NCBI GenBank assembly: GCA_001972305.1
Contig: BDDD01002250.1
Span: 124,001 to 188,000, forward strand
Reading direction: 5' to 3'
Length of the DNA stretch: 64,000 bases
Origin: Cephalotus follicularis
Lineage: Eukaryota > Streptophyta > Magnoliopsida > Oxalidales > Cephalotaceae
Shown: positions 10,238 through 22,386 of the stretch, one piece after another
How positions within the stretch are numbered: position 1 is the first letter of the stretch
Layout of the letters: each line of letters starts with the position of its first letter
The notes under the pieces: model-generated
Told to the model about the DNA's origin: nothing
Database searches by the model: none
The model's input: the letters and a program-made list of their open reading frames with translations, nothing else
Made by a program: the position numbers and the translations under genes

Positions 10238-11957
10238 GCTGAGAGTAAGGGAAGGAGGAGACATTGAGAAGACTACCTTCTGGACACGGTAAGGTCACTA
10301 CGAGTTCTTGGTGATGCCGTTTGGTGTTACCAATGCACCGACAACTTTCATGTCATTGATGAATGACGTATTCCGGCAATACCTACATCAGTTTGTCATA
10401 GTGTTTATTGATGACATACTGGTATACTCGAGGAGTGAGGAGGAACACACTCATCATCTAAGGCTGGTATTGCAGGTTCTCAGAGAGCATCAGTTGTACG
10501 CAAGTTCGGCAAGTATGAAATCTGGCTTGATCATGTGATCTTTCTCGGTCACATCATTTCTGAAGAAGGCTTGATGGTGGGTTCGTCAAAGACTGAAGTT
10601 GTGCAGGACTGGCCATAATCGTAGAATGTGACGGAGGTGCGAAGCTTCCTTGGATTGGCGGGGTATTATCGGAGGTTCATCAAGAGCTTTTCGAGGATAG
10701 CCGTGCGTTTGACTAGACTGGCCCAGAAGAAGAATTTATTTGTTTGGGATGAAGATTGTGAAGCTAGTTTCCATGAGCTAAAGGATTGGTTGGTTTCTGA
10801 TCCTATCTTAGCATTACCTGATGGTAATGAGGGTTTTGTAGTCTACAGTGATGCATCGGGTAAGGGCTTGGGTTGTGTGTTGATGCAGTGGGCAGAGTGA
10901 TTGCATATGCCTAGAGGAAGTTGAAGCCCTATGAGGTAAACTACCCGACGCATGACCTTGAACTTACAACTATTATCTTTGCCCTTTAGAAGTGGAGGCA
11001 CTATCTTTACGGGGCACAATTTGAAATCTTTACAGATCATAAGAGTTTGAGGTACCTGTTCTGCCAGGATACACTGAACATGAGGCAAGGAAGATGGGTA
11101 GAATTCTTTAACGATTATGATTGCAATGTTCAGTACCATCCGGGGAAAGCGAATGTGGTCACTGATGCATTAAGTCGCAAGGCCATGATTGTCAGTGCGA
11201 TGGTGTCACAATGGAAGATGTTAGAAGACTTCCAAGAGTGGTTCCCATTTAATCAGTTACCTGGAGTCTTTATGGCTAGCATGAGAGTACAGCTAGCCTT
11301 CCTTGATGAAATAAAGAACGCTCAATTACGTGATCCTGAATTGCAACAGATTCAAGAGAATCTGGACACGGGGTCTAATTTTCGGGTACATCCCAATTGT
11401 GTTTTAAGATTTAGGGGATGGGTGTGTCTTCCGAATGAACATGATTTGAAGAGTGAGTTGCTTTACAGGGCTCATAAATCTCAGTACAGCATTCACCCTG
11501 GAAGCAAAAAATATACCAGGACATGAAGAGGGATTACTGGTGGCCTAGCATGAAGCGAGAGATTGCCGAGTACGTCGCGAAGTGTTTGGCTTGCCAGACA
11601 GTTAAGGCCGAGCACCAGAGGCCGGAAGGGTTATTACAGCCGTTGCCAGTGGCGGAGTGGAAGTTGGAACACATAACTATGGATTTTGTTTCAGGATTTC
11701 CGCTGACTAGACATCGTCACAATGCAGTGTTGGTTATCGTGGATAGACTCATGAAGTCAGCTCACTTTCTACCCACTCATGTCAAGGATTCGGTGAGCAA
11801 GTTGGCTCGGTTGTACGTCAAGGAGATCGTAAGACTGCATGGTGTTCCCGTAAGTATCATTTGTGATAGAGATGCTATCTTTACTTCCAACTTCTGGAAG
11901 AGATTTCAGACAGCTTTCGGGACGAAGTTGAACTTGAGTACTGCCTTCCACCCTCAG
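10238..11957 (+). pseudogene. Element F pol: RT C-terminus, RNase H, integrase N-terminus and core
   Basis: RT resumes with [19 protein letters not shown] and the catalytic FIDDILVYS. Stops and a frameshift follow (about 10295, 10538, 10617), then NVTEVRSFLGLAGYYRRF leads into RNase H ([40 protein letters not shown]). Integrase has the zinc-binding part ending CLACQ and core aspartates in MDFVSGFP and ICDRDAIFTSNFW. A TGA at about 11524 splits the integrase N-terminus. Solo LTR B1 interrupts just after FHPQ. In the family, this enzyme set copies the RNA and inserts the cDNA in the nucleus; this copy is defective. Confidence 0.88.
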
Positions 11958-12343
11958 TGTAGCACCCGGAATTTTATTATATAAAAGAATGACCGCTGGA
12001 CTAGACCGGATGCTAGACCGAAATCGTTTAATGGAAATTGGGACCAAAATGTAATACTGTTATTGGACTGGAAATTGAGTTGAATGGATAAGTAATATTT
12101 TGGGATTGAATATTTATATTTGGCTTTGGGCCAAATTATGATAAATAAAGGAAGGCATAGAACTTGGGCTTGAAAAGTGTTAATCTTGATATTGGGCTGA
12201 TTGTTATAATGAAGAAAGAAGGATATTGGGCCAAATTGGATTAAAGGATAAAATAAAGAAATGTGGACTGTCCTCGGCAGCCCACAGAATGAAGGAAATT
12301 GCTGGAATTGTGGAGTGAATTCTAGATCCTTCCATCTGGTGGC

Positions 12344-12350
12344 TATAAAA
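12344..12350 (+). promoter_or_regulatory. Probable TATA box of LTR B1
   Basis: TATAAAA in the context GGTGGCTATAAAAAGGGAAG. It is conserved in the second family B copy (41096-41102). Confidence 0.65.
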
Positions 12351-12739
12351 AGGGAAGTGAGAGTGGAGTGATGGCTGTTGGCAAATTGGTAATGAAAGAG
12401 ACTAGGAGGACTACCATTGGGTGAGCCAAGGAAGAAGAGCCAGTGGAGACAAGGAGCAATTGAAGGAAGCATACTGGAGCTCACCAAATCCAGGTAGGTT
12501 CTACTACCTACTCAGTGTTTTATTGTTGTGTGTATTGTTTATGATAATAATACATGCTCAGACTAGGATTAAGTATAAGATGAGAAGATAAGTGATTGTA
12601 GTGTATTTCTATGGTCCTCTGCAACTGATAGATGTTAGATTTAGTGAGTAGTGAGCCTTATGCCCTTGATGGCGTCCCCTGGCACCTTATATGCGTCATG
12701 AATATATATATATATGTGGGAGCGCATTACTGTACTTCG

Positions 12740-13640
12740 ACAGAATGCATCCTAGCGTATCAAGTGAGTACCAGTACATGCCGAGCATGCGTCCAATGCA
12801 TGCATCGTCCTCTACCATGCATGTGCTGAGGTGCCACCACTATGTGTCAGGGTGCTGCCGTCGTGCACCAGAGGTGCCGACGTGCTGCTGCCACTGTGCG
12901 AGGCGCCATTGTTATACACCTGAGGACGTCAGGTCGAGCTCACCACGGTGTACTGCATGTGACCTGTGCATGCAACGGTGCCGAGCTCCCATAGTAAGGA
13001 CGCCCGAGGTGCCACGTACAGAGGATGTCATTGTTCTCTGCACGCGTTCCACTCTCTATGAATGCCCAAGGAGGCAAGACGCTGTGGTGACAAGAGCCGA
13101 GGTGCCAGGCTGGGCACTCCATGCGTCCAAGATGCCATGGCTGAGCACCCTAGGTGCCGAGGACATCCACTGCCCCCTTGCATGCGTCCCATGCATACCC
13201 AGGGTCACGAGAACGCTAAGGTGAGCTCGTTCTCTGCCATTAGGGCCAATTGCGCCGAGCTCACCTACTGCCATGCGCGAAGTGCACACGAGCTATCCCC
13301 TGCCATGGCGTAGTGCGTACCAGACGAACCCAAGGGTGTATCGCGAGCATACGCTAGGATGCCGAGTAGCGCCAATGACTATAGCACATGTGCAACACGG
13401 TGCCGAGCATCCTCCATGCGTGCACGTCATCCTCTGCCCTGCATCCGAGAGAAATATAATGACCACTGTGTTGGCGTGAATCCTCATTCTCTACATGACA
13501 TGGCGCCGAACAGTGTTCAATGCATGTATCCCATGCATGCCATGGTGCCAGAGCACGTTTATCCCAAGCTGCCATGCGCCTAGTGCTCCTCTGCATGCCC
13601 GAGCTTGCCCAGTGCATGTCCAGTACATGAAATGATGGCT
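12740..13640. repeat. GCATGC/'gccgag' repeat region of LTR B1
   Basis: Degenerate repeats built from GCATGC, ATGCATGC, 'GAGGTGCC' and 'GCGCCCGAG'-like words. GCATGC and TGCATGCA are palindromes. The unit structure is clearer in the second copy (50945-52065), where some units are 22 bp long. Confidence 0.65.
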
Positions 13641-13924
13641 CCCAAATAGTGTCCCTTCATGCGCTCGGGCTTATACTTGTTAGGTGGCGTGGTAGAGTGA
13701 ATAAGTGATTATTTCAATGACAAGTGCAGTGGAAATGATGATAAGGGTAGTAAAAATGGGTGATGAAAAAGGGAATTATAAAAAGGGATGATAATTGCAA
13801 AGTTATAATGTAATGAATGATTTCAATGTAGTGTAATAAAATGATAAAGGCAGACCTCACAAGGAAATGTTAATATAGTGTTATTGTAAAGTTAGGGATG
13901 TTAATGTAATCTACTGTACTGTAC

Positions 13925-14100
13925 CGGATCACCAACCGAGATGAGCCTATGGGATCACCGACCGAGATGAACTGGTAAGCCTATCTTTGAGATGAGCCTG
14001 GAGGATCACCGAGATAGCCAATGGATCATCGATCGAGATGAGCCGTCGGATCACCAATTGAGATGAGCCGACTGATCACCGACTGAGATGAGCCACACTG
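13925..14100. repeat. Degenerate tandem repeat in LTR B1
   Basis: About six units of 'GGATCACCGACCGAGATGAG' with changes, spaced 27-35 bp apart, followed by short TTAATG repeats. LTR B2 has a diverged counterpart near 52280-52410 ('GGGTCACC...GAG'). Confidence 0.7.
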
Positions 14101-14908
14101 ACTAAATGTTAATGTTAATGTTAATGTTACCGTTACCGTATAGTGTTTATGTTCCTCTCCTCCGCCTATAACGCCTAGAGCACATTTATTGCTCTTCCTA
14201 CAGCCGAGGAACCCGAGGTACCGGTCTGCCTAAAATGAAATGACTATTACTGTCCCGGCTCCTCTGCCTTAACGTCTGGAGTGCGTTATTGCTCCTCATT
14301 TAGTAGGGGATACCGAGGAAGGATTTATTGTGAAGGTTAATGATTTTGAATGACTGTTAGTGACTATAGTGACTGTTAATGATTGCTAAGGAATGATACT
14401 GAATGGATCGTGCTATTATTGACTGCTAGTGACTGTGAACGATTGTAGTGAATGAATGAAGTGTTATACTGTTATTATTGCATCTCTTTCACATTGCATA
14501 TGCTTGCTGCATCTGCATTTCATAAATGCATGGTGGTAGTTCCTACATGACCAGTGGTCGCTGACCCATTGCATTTTAATGTAATGGGTCAGGTACAGGT
14601 GGAGCTTTGCAGCAAGCTAAGGATTGAAGCCCCGGGTGAGTCTCCTCCCACTTATTGCAGTTCGACGACCCAAGAAGTATAGTGATAAATTATTGTATGA
14701 CCTGCCGATTTGTGGCATAGCTTATATATATGAATAGTATTGTACAAACGGGTTTTATCCACATAAGTGATATTTTATTTGGACTGTTCCGCATGCATTA
14801 TATTGTTTTAAATGTCTTAAATTTATTCCGCTGAATATTGGTAATGAATGGTACTATCGTAGCGCGTCAAACCTTGGGGGTTGACCCTTGGGGTTTTGGG
14901 GCGTTACA

Positions 14909-15668
14909 CTCAGACAGATGGGCAGTCTGAACGTACCATCTAGACCTTGGAGAATAAGCTACGGGCTTGCATTATCGATTTTGCTGGTACATGGGAGGAT
15001 CACATTCCTTTGATAGAGTTTTCTTATAATAACAGCTATCCTTCCAGTATCGGCATGGCACCGTTTGAAGCACTGTATGGGAGGAAGTGCAGATCTCCTG
15101 TTTGTTGAGATTAGATCGTGGAGCGACCCTTACTCGAGACCGAGTTGGTGGAGGAGAATTCAGAAAAGATCAAGGTGATTAAAGAGAAGCTGCTTGTTGC
15201 TCAAAGCTGGCAGAAGAGCTATGTGGACAGTGTCAAGCGGAGGCCTTTGACCTTCAATGTTGGTGATCATGTGTTCTTAAAGATATCACCATGGATGGGC
15301 GTGCAAAGGTTTGGGAAAAGGGGAAAATTAGCTCCATGCTATATTGGTCCTTTTGAGATTTTGGAGAGAGTTGGGGAGGTAGCCTACCAGCTTGCCTTAC
15401 CTCATGCACTGTCAAATGTGCACGACGTCTTTCATGTGTCTTTGCTGAGGAGATATATCCCGGACCCGTCACATGTCCTGCATTATGATACTATTCCTGT
15501 ACGAGATGACTTATCTTGTGAGGAGTTGCCTGTGCCGATTCTAGATTGGAAGACACAGACTTTGAGGAACCGAACCATTTCTATGGTAGAGGGCAGTTCC
15601 ACCGACTGGATGAAGCCACTTGGGAACATGAGGATAATATCCAAGAGCGTTACCCGCACTTGTTCTAG
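14909..15668 (+). pseudogene. Element F pol: integrase C-terminus and chromodomain
   Basis: The frame resumes after the TSD with TDGQSERTI, which holds the catalytic glutamate of the D,D-35-E integrase triad, then a TAG where related elements have glutamine. [25 protein letters not shown] and two more stops follow. From 15118 a long open stretch gives the GDHVFLKISPW.GVQRFGKRGKLAP..IGPFEI..RVGEVAYQLALP module and FHVSLLRRYIPDPSH. After TISMVEG a one-base shift leads into DEATWEHEDNIQERYPHLF and a TAG at 15666-15668. That tail is the chromodomain C-terminus, which in chromoviruses targets integration to marked chromatin. Confidence 0.88.
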
Positions 15669-15700
15669 TACTGTTTTTAATTTCAAGGATGAAATTCCTT

Positions 15701-15714
15701 GAAGGAGGGGTGGA
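15701..15714 (+). other. Polypurine tract of element F
   Basis: GAAGGAGGGGTGGA lies immediately before the TGTAACGCCC start of the 3' LTR. It primes plus-strand DNA synthesis in this family. Confidence 0.9.
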
Positions 15715-15904
15715 TGTAACGCCCAGGAATTTCATACTTTGTAATAATTTAAATTCTAATGTAACCTTATCATGGAATTAATGAGAATAATGAAATTCCT
15801 GACTTTGATGATGTTTTCCAAACTCTAATGATGTTGATTTTGGACTAGGAATGTTCAAGAAATGTTAAATTTCAAATTGAAGCAAAACGGCGCAGTTTTA
15901 GATT

Positions 15905-16045
15905 AAAAGCGTCGACGCCTTTGGGAAAGCGTCGATGCCTGCACAGCAAAGATGCACACATGAACCATGCACATGCACGTCGACGCCCTTTAGGTAAAAT
16001 GCTATAAGCATCGACACCTGCATGTAAACGTCGACGCTTTGCGTC
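15905..16045. repeat. Palindrome array, GCGTCGACGC type (LTR F, first cluster)
   Basis: AAGCGTCGACGCC, AAGCGTCGATGCC, CACGTCGACGCCC, AGCATCGACACC and AACGTCGACGCTT. The first two sites are 20 bp apart. Confidence 0.8.
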
Positions 16046-16807
16046 ATGGTTTGATATGCACAAACAACAGATAAACATGTCGCATGGTGGCATGTTTGTG
16101 CCACTTATAAGGCATTTTGGCAGGCACTTTGGAAACGTGTTATGCATGCAATGTAACGTCTGACTTGCCAGGACTGTAAAGGAACTGAAAGGAAGGGACA
16201 TGTGAGTGTGCATGGACTGGGAAGAAGGAGAATTTGACACATGTTGCACCAGATTGCACAAGAAAGAGAGAGGAAGGAAATGGTGGGTACATGCAAGTGA
16301 AACAAAACGAGAAATGGCATAAAGTCAGCTCTCTCACCTCACTCTCATCTGTTACCAAAATCCAGAGATCCTAGAGACACTGTGAGTGACAAAGGAGAGT
16401 AGAAAATTAGAGAGAGGAAGCCCAACCACCATTGTTGAGCAAGGGAGAACTTAGAGCTTAGACAATGACTGTGGAATGAACCAGGGAGCTTTCAGGACAA
16501 ACCTGGGGACTCAAAGTGACTGATTGGATACTAAAAGAGGTGGACTTTCGGCTTCTAACTTGAAGCCAGAGGTAGGGGAAGCCATAATTGTATTTTGTGT
16601 TCAATAATTGGTGTTTGTTCAGTGATGTTTATGCATGGATTGAATGGCCTGTTGAATTGTTTTTGGTCACTGAAATTATCCCAGGTTGTGCTGGATGTGT
16701 AATATGATGTTGCATGTCAGTTTTCTGGGCTTTATACATGTTGGATTGCATGTTATTGTGGTGAAATTGTTACTGGTTCGTCATGTCGGGAGGAAGAAGA
16801 CGACTGA

Positions 16808-16962
16808 CGCTCGAAAACGTCGACGCCTTTGGTAAGCGTCGACGCTTTGTACTGTGAACTGTGTTTTATTTACTGAATGAGTTTTAAACGTCGACGCCTA
16901 TGGGAGGAGACATCGACGCCTAGCCACTAGAAAGCATTGTCACTATGGGACAGAACGTCGAC
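16808..16962. repeat. Palindrome array, GCGTCGACGC type (LTR F, second cluster, split by H)
   Basis: AACGTCGACGCC, AAGCGTCGACGCT, AACGTCGACGCC, ACATCGACGCC and AACGTCGAC at the H insertion point. The array continues at 32504-32555 beyond H (TCGACGCTT, GCGTCGACACC, ACGTCGATGCTT). Confidence 0.8.
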
Positions 16963-18079
16963 TGTAATACCCTGTTTGCCTGTACGTATTTTCTTACGGG
17001 TTTTATCTGTTTCGTTTAAGTATTTGTCTGCTTTATTTTGGGTTCATGTTTTGGGCTGACTGATACCAACCTTGGTTTTGGGCATGTTAGTATGAATATT
17101 TGATTGGTAAAGTTTAAGTCATTTTATTTACCACAAACCAATTTTATAAAATGCATAATTATAATTTTATTTTAAAGCAAATTATTTTAAAACTTCTATT
17201 TCTTTTTATTTTTCCATAATCCTTTTTAATTCTTTCAATCTCTTTCTCTCTCTCTCCCTTATCTCTCCCGCCACTCTCTCCTCTCATTATTTCCCTCCCG
17301 TAATCTTCTCCCTCTTTCCTTCTTCCCTCCTTGGAAATCTGCATATATTCCTTATCCAAACAGATTTGGTTTTCCTTTTTGCTATCCTTTCCCGTTTTGC
17401 TTCCTTTTGCTATTTATGTGAGACGATGCCATTGAGTCGGCTATCTCTTCCTGTATATTGCTGCTGCCGAACCTGCTGTGTCATTGGAGCTGTGTTTTCT
17501 GTAACTCTTACTCCTTTAATAAGGTTAGTTTCATCAAGGTTCAATTCAGGAGTTGTTTATTGTTATTTGAATGGCATTGTCAAAACTTTGAGTGTATGTT
17601 TCTCTCCTTTGATTCTGTCAAGCAGCTGTGTTCTTCTTCAGTTAGTGTCGCCATTGCAGGTTAGTTTGTTGCCTTTTTGGGATGATTATGCTGTTAGTTT
17701 TATCAAGAAATTGTTTGGCATGTATAGGGTGCTAGACAAGGTTTTGTCTTGATTTCTACCTTCTTGTTTTCCTATTAAATAAATCCTGTGTTTATAGCAA
17801 TATGTAGACACCTAGGAAGTGTTGTATAATCTGGTTTTGATGCATGTAATCATGATAAGTGGACATAATTGGGTTATGCATTTGTATGTTATGGTTTAAG
17901 TTCCGGTCTGTAATAACCCCAAATTCAATTCGTGTACATTGTAATAATGATTAATAAAATGTGCACTCATTTGAATTTAATGTCCAATTATTAAAATTAG
18001 TGATTGGTAATTGCTTGGGATGAATGGAGATGCAATTTGGTGAAAATCAAACTTAAGAAACCCTAAAATAGCCATTGAC

Positions 18080-18215
18080 AGCTGACTGCCCCAGGGGGGG
18101 AAGTCGACTGTCTGGTTTATGAAGGTGCAGCCGACTGTCACAGGGGAGCAGTCGACTGCCAGATTCGTGTTGTGGGCAGTAGACTGCCAGTTGAAGACAG
18201 TCGACTGGATCGGTA
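18080..18215. repeat. Palindrome array, CAGTCGACTG type (LTR D 5', first cluster)
   Basis: Sites: CAGCTGACTG, AAGTCGACTG, CAGCCGACTG, CAGTCGACTG, CAGTAGACTG and CAGTCGACTG. The 3' LTR counterpart is at 28045-28178, with a few different site mutations. Confidence 0.85.
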
Positions 18216-19245
18216 CAGAACAGGAGTCTGTGCATGCCTGTTAAACTGAACCAAGAGGAGATTGCATGGTGGGCAGGTGTCACACGAGACAGGAGCTGCC
18301 AGAGCATGCAAAAAGGCATGCTTGCATGTCCTCTATTCCCTCTGCAAATTGCAGACCTGAAACCTGCAAGAATCAAAAGAGAGAAAGGTGAGAAGAAAGA
18401 GGTGCATGTGAGAGAGAGAGGAATGAGAGGAGCTGAGTTAAAGAACTCTGGAAAATTCAAGGCTTATATCAGCTGTTGAATTGTGATATGAGTGTTAGAA
18501 ACACTGAATATTGAGGAGAGTTGTTGGAAATTATTGAAAGCTTGCATTGGGGAGATAGGAGAGCTCAAGGAAAGAGGATTGGAGCTTTGGACTCTTGGTA
18601 AGTTTCCAAATTCAAACTTACTGTTATTGTACTGATAGTGTAAACTGGGAGGATGTTCGCTATCTTCTGTTAATGTTTAAAGTTAACAATCTTTAAATGG
18701 AATTAGAATTGATATTGAAAAGGAGTAGGAAATATGTAGATGGAGCTTAGAGAATTGTTACTAGGCCTATGATTCCATTAGGGTTGCTGTTATAATTGTC
18801 TCTAAGCATGTGTATACTGGATAAACACATATACACTTCTGTAACATGAAACATGATGGTTACTAGAAGTAGAAGTGAATAATAGGAAAGTATTGATAAT
18901 GGAAGTTTAAGACTTAAGGAACTAGTTATAAGCTGTTGTTGAAGTAGTATTGCATCTGGATAACTAGTTAATCTCCTGGTTAATGACTGAACCTTAATGC
19001 ATGTACTGTATAGAGTAATCTTGCTGGAATTAAAAGATTGTTGGAGAAGGACTTTGGAAACTCAAAGAGATAGATCATTCCAATAGATCTTGGGATAGCG
19101 ATTTAAGGTAGGGGTAACGATATGTTATGGAAGATATGAGTATGCATATCATGTATGTTTATTTCCTGCATGATTACATGTGTTGAAATTGGTTGGAAAT
19201 TGAACTTGAATTGCATGAACTGGTACTGCCTGCATTTTCTGGGCA

Positions 19246-19370
19246 GAAGCAGTCGACTGTTCTTCATGACAGTCGACTGCTCAACCCTATCCAGTCGACT
19301 GCCAAGGCAAAGCAGTCAACTACTCAACCAAGGCAGCCGGCTACTCTTGAAGGCAGCCGACTGTCCTGGA
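19246..19370. repeat. Palindrome array, CAGTCGACTG type (LTR D 5', second cluster)
   Basis: Six sites with measured start-to-start steps of 20, 22, 21, 21 and 20 bp. Sites are CAGTCGACTG three times, then CAGTCAACTA, CAGCCGGCTA and CAGCCGACTG. The spacers differ in sequence. The 3' LTR counterpart is at 29210-29328. Confidence 0.9.
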
Positions 19371-20088
19371 TAAAATTGGCTAATATAGGTCTGTTTGGAC
19401 CTCAATTTTGAATGTAATTCAACTTGGCCTCCATTTGGATGACTACAACAGTTAACACTGGCCTGATATACAATTACATTCCAAAACTAAACAATGTACG
19501 CACTCTTTGTGAGAGTTGCATATGAAGTGACTATGTAATGCTATTCTTTGTGAATCCTTGCATTGCTACTGATTTGTATTATTGCTACTGAATATGCCAC
19601 CTATCATATTAGTATATACAGTTTTGGTGTCATTTAACACCACTATCACTTGTATTTCGATAATTGGAACCAACTATGGGCTATGTACCCAAATTATGAT
19701 ATCAACTATCATTTTCAAATGGATGATTATTGCCAAATGAACTACTGATTTTTCCTCCTAAATGAAAGGTACCTACTGTTTTGTTTCCAAATTGGAAACC
19801 ACTATTGTACTGATATCGTTTTCCTCATAAGAGATGTACGATCACTGAAATGTTATATGTTTCTAAAGAAACATCTTTTATATTGCATACTATTGGTATA
19901 TGTAATATTACTATTGAACTGCTTGAATTATTTGTCTATGCTTACTGCCGTAGTTTAGTGATGGAGGATATCACTGACTACGGATGTGATTCTGGGTGCA
20001 AGGAGTTGGCCAGAGTATCACCCAAACTGATCTGCATTGCAGATCTTATTTGTTAAACTACCCGCCAACGCCGGTAGTAAATGTTACC

Positions 20089-21936
20089 TGTAACACCCCC
20101 AATTCAGTGGGAGTCGTCACGGTTCCTAATCCGAGACTAATCATAACCTATCTTATAACATGGCTCATTTTATTCCTTTTTATCAATTTATTAACTTAGC
20201 ATGTATTCATATTTAACTATAAATCAAGGTTCGCCTTTATTCTTATTATCAAGTTATTAACTCATCTTTAAATCAAATTGCGTGATGATCTAAAACTTAA
20301 CAATTATAATATAATATTGGTCTAGCAACTTTATTCAAAATATGAAACTTAAACATAAACTAGAAGTTAAAACATAAACCAAAAACTTAAACATAATTCT
20401 AAGTCAAAACTGAAAAACGTAATATAGTTCTAATAGAGGTCCTAACATGACCATAAAATAACTAAGCCAAAAATGAGTCCATCCCCTAAGTGTTCCTTAT
20501 CATAGGTGGCATCTCGCTCATCACACATTGCCCGGACGCTGTCCCATAGTACCTGCCGCATGGAAACAAAAACGCGGTTGAGCAAACCTCAGTATGGATA
20601 TAGAATCATAAAACATAAAACGAAAAATTTTAAGATAGAAAATACCTGAATATCATATACCTAAAGCATAAAATTATTTAACATATTTTCGAAAAGAACG
20701 AAGGTGAGTAGTCATACAATCAATTCAAAACGAATATCTAACTTTCAAAAACGTTATTCAATTTCAAAACGTAACCAAAGTTCAAAACAGTATCCAAATC
20801 AAATGTTCAATTTACTTTAACGTCAAGCAAGTTAAAGGTTTTAAAATAAAAATTTATCCGATTTCATAATCTCATCATAGAGATCCAAATATATCACAGA
20901 GACTTATCCGATTCCAATATCTCATTACCGAGATCCAAAGCGCATACACATATGCGAAGGCACAAGGGGTTCATGAGGCCCACATGCCAAACAGAAAGAC
21001 GTGTACGGCACTACACAATCAATCTCCAAAATTCGAATCCAAAACATATCAAAAACTAGAGTATACCCATACGCCTCTATCACAAAATCGGATCCATAAA
21101 TCCACCTCATGGGATTTATTCAAAACAAAGAGAGACACCATAGTCAAATCACACTGCTACAGAAGTTTCACGTCCCCGTGCCAGGCCTACGCCGTGCCTA
21201 TGGTACCTCCATAGGTAGGAAATATCTCTATGTGTATCCTTATTTTGAAAACATCACTTTATTTCTAAAAAACAATTTAAAAATGTAATCACATTTTCTA
21301 AACATTTTCTGGACATAGCAAAATCATTACGTAACATCAGCTCATTTATTTTTCAACCATAAAGAGAAGATCGTATCATGACATATCGTAAAACATAACA
21401 AATTCTATAAAACGAGATCATAGATTAAAACTGATTTTAGTTTGATAAACAGACAGTCAAAGAACGAAAGCATCCGCACTTTAATTATAAAAAGTAAAAC
21501 GGGACAGTTTCAATAAAATCGGATAGCCAAAGAGCAGAAAATCCGTACATTATTCATAAAGTAAAACTATATTTTTACCATAATAAAAATAGTAGGAGGG
21601 TGTCAAAGAAACGAAGATCTGTACCTTAAACGATCACAAAAATAACTTTACGAATTGATCAACAATTAAAAGTCCCTCGAAGCACAACAATCTAAAAGAT
21701 ACAATACATTCATACAAGGGTTCAAAATCACTTTCAACCATCAAACAGTAATTTAACAATGCTTAAAACATGCTCCAATTCATTACAAAACCAAACGGAT
21801 GACAAAACTTGAAACCAGAAAATTTCTGGGCAATTCCAGTCGACTGCATGAGGGTCCAGTCGACTACTCAAAGGTGGCAGTCGACTGTGTGGCATAGGCA
21901 GCTGACTACTCAACTGGGTATGAATCCAGTCGACTG
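20089..21936 (-). repeat. 3' LTR of element C, truncated
   Basis: It matches the end-proximal part of the 5' LTR (22387-24235) nearly base for base. It stops inside a CAGTCGACTG site, where gag sequence begins. The palindrome array here spans 21835-21940. Confidence 0.9.
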
Positions 21937-21940
21937 GGCT
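21835..21940. repeat. Palindrome array, CAGTCGACTG type (LTR C 3', truncated by deletion)
   Basis: Sites CAGTCGACTG, CAGTCGACTA, CAGTCGACTG, CAGCTGACTA and CAGTCGACTG, the last fused to gag. Confidence 0.85.
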
Positions 21941-22221
21941 GAACTAAAAGACTGCGGCCTTTGCTTTTGGAACCGCTTGAGCCAAACATATGCAGGAATG
22001 TCGGGCTGGTCCCCATTTTCTCTATCAACCTGAACATCAGCGGGTGCATTTTCCGCTGAGACTTGCTCTTGGCGTCCTTGATTTTGCATGGCATGAATCA
22101 GTCGATCTATTTCTTGAGCAACTACCTGTTGCACTAACTCTTCAACCGTAGGCTCGTTCCGCACTTCTTCATGAGTCTCAGTTGGTTCGTTTCCTTGTGG
22201 GGTATTCCTTGCTCGCACCAT
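21937..22221 (-). pseudogene. Element C gag N-terminus, truncated
   Basis: The ATG at 22221 lies about 150 bp after the PBS. About 95 codons are open (MVRARNTPQGNEP...ELVQQVVAQEIDRLIHAMQNQ...YVWLKRFQKQRPQSFSSAQS). The final residues are the usual entry to the Ty3/gypsy capsid region (K/RPxxF). The frame then runs into 3' LTR sequence and stops. This is the matrix-like N-terminal part only. No capsid domain or zinc knuckle remains. Confidence 0.8.
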
Positions 22222-22370
22222 TTACGAAACATAAATCCAAAACATAACACAACAACAAAGAACCACGGTTAAAACAACAAACATGTCAGAAAGATCACAA
22301 CAAAAAAAAAATCCTAACCCAATCACACAGGTCAAACCTAGACGGGTCTTCTAAGGAAAGCAAAACCTAT

Positions 22371-22382
22371 TCTCTGATACCA
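22371..22382 (-). other. Primer-binding site of element C
   Basis: The minus strand reads TGGTATCAGAGA, 4 bp from the LTR end. It matches the initiator tRNA-Met complement except for the last base. Confidence 0.85.
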
Positions 22383-22386
22383 TTTC

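Larger units (their letters stand above)
11958..14908 (+). mobile_element. Solo LTR B1 (family B), inserted in element F integrase
   Basis: The 2951-bp sequence starts TGTAGCACCCGG and ends GGGGCGTTACA. It is flanked by a perfect 5-bp TSD, CTCAG (11953-11957 and 14909-14913). The same LTR is seen split at 41059-53194, where it is followed by a PBS, so the plus orientation is certain. A TATA box at 12344 suggests a short U3 of about 390 bp and a very long transcribed R-U5. The interior holds a GCATGC-rich region (12740-13640) and a tandem repeat (13925-14100). ORFs inside are low-complexity and not genes. Confidence 0.92.
15715..16962 (+). repeat. 3' LTR of element F, first part
   Basis: The LTR starts TGTAACGCCCAGG. 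An 11-bp perfect inverted repeat lies near the end (AGGAATTTCAT 15725-15735, ATGAAATTCCT 15790-15800). Two GCGTCGACGC clusters (about 15905-16045 and 16808-16962) and the AGGTAGGGGAAGC box (16570) follow. The LTR is interrupted by solo LTR H at 16963 and resumes at 32509. Confidence 0.88.
17909..20088 (+). repeat. 5' LTR of element D, first part
   Basis: It starts TGTAATAACCCC. An inverted repeat lies near the end (AAATTCAA 17921-17928, TTGAATTT 17971-17978). Two palindrome arrays follow (18080-18215 and 19246-19370). It is broken at the TSD TTACC (20084-20088) by element C. The ORFs 18053-18460 and 19155-19411 recur in the 3' LTR only because the LTRs are copies. Confidence 0.9.

Noticed and set aside
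9254-10242. A 5-bp TSD around LTR G
   Set aside because: GTTAC and GCTGA do not match and small shifts of the boundary gave no convincing pair, so none is claimed.
12691-13224. 177-codon plus-strand ORF rich in Cys, Arg and His
   Set aside because: Repeat-derived ORF in LTR B1 with no matching frame in LTR B2.
11940-14920. Complete element rather than solo LTR at B1
   Set aside because: No second LTR, PBS or PPT between the TSD copies; the integrase frame of F resumes directly after the second TSD.
18053-18460. 135-codon minus-strand ORF, also at 28019-28426
   Set aside because: Its presence twice is explained by the two LTRs of element D; no protein similarity, and it covers a palindrome array.
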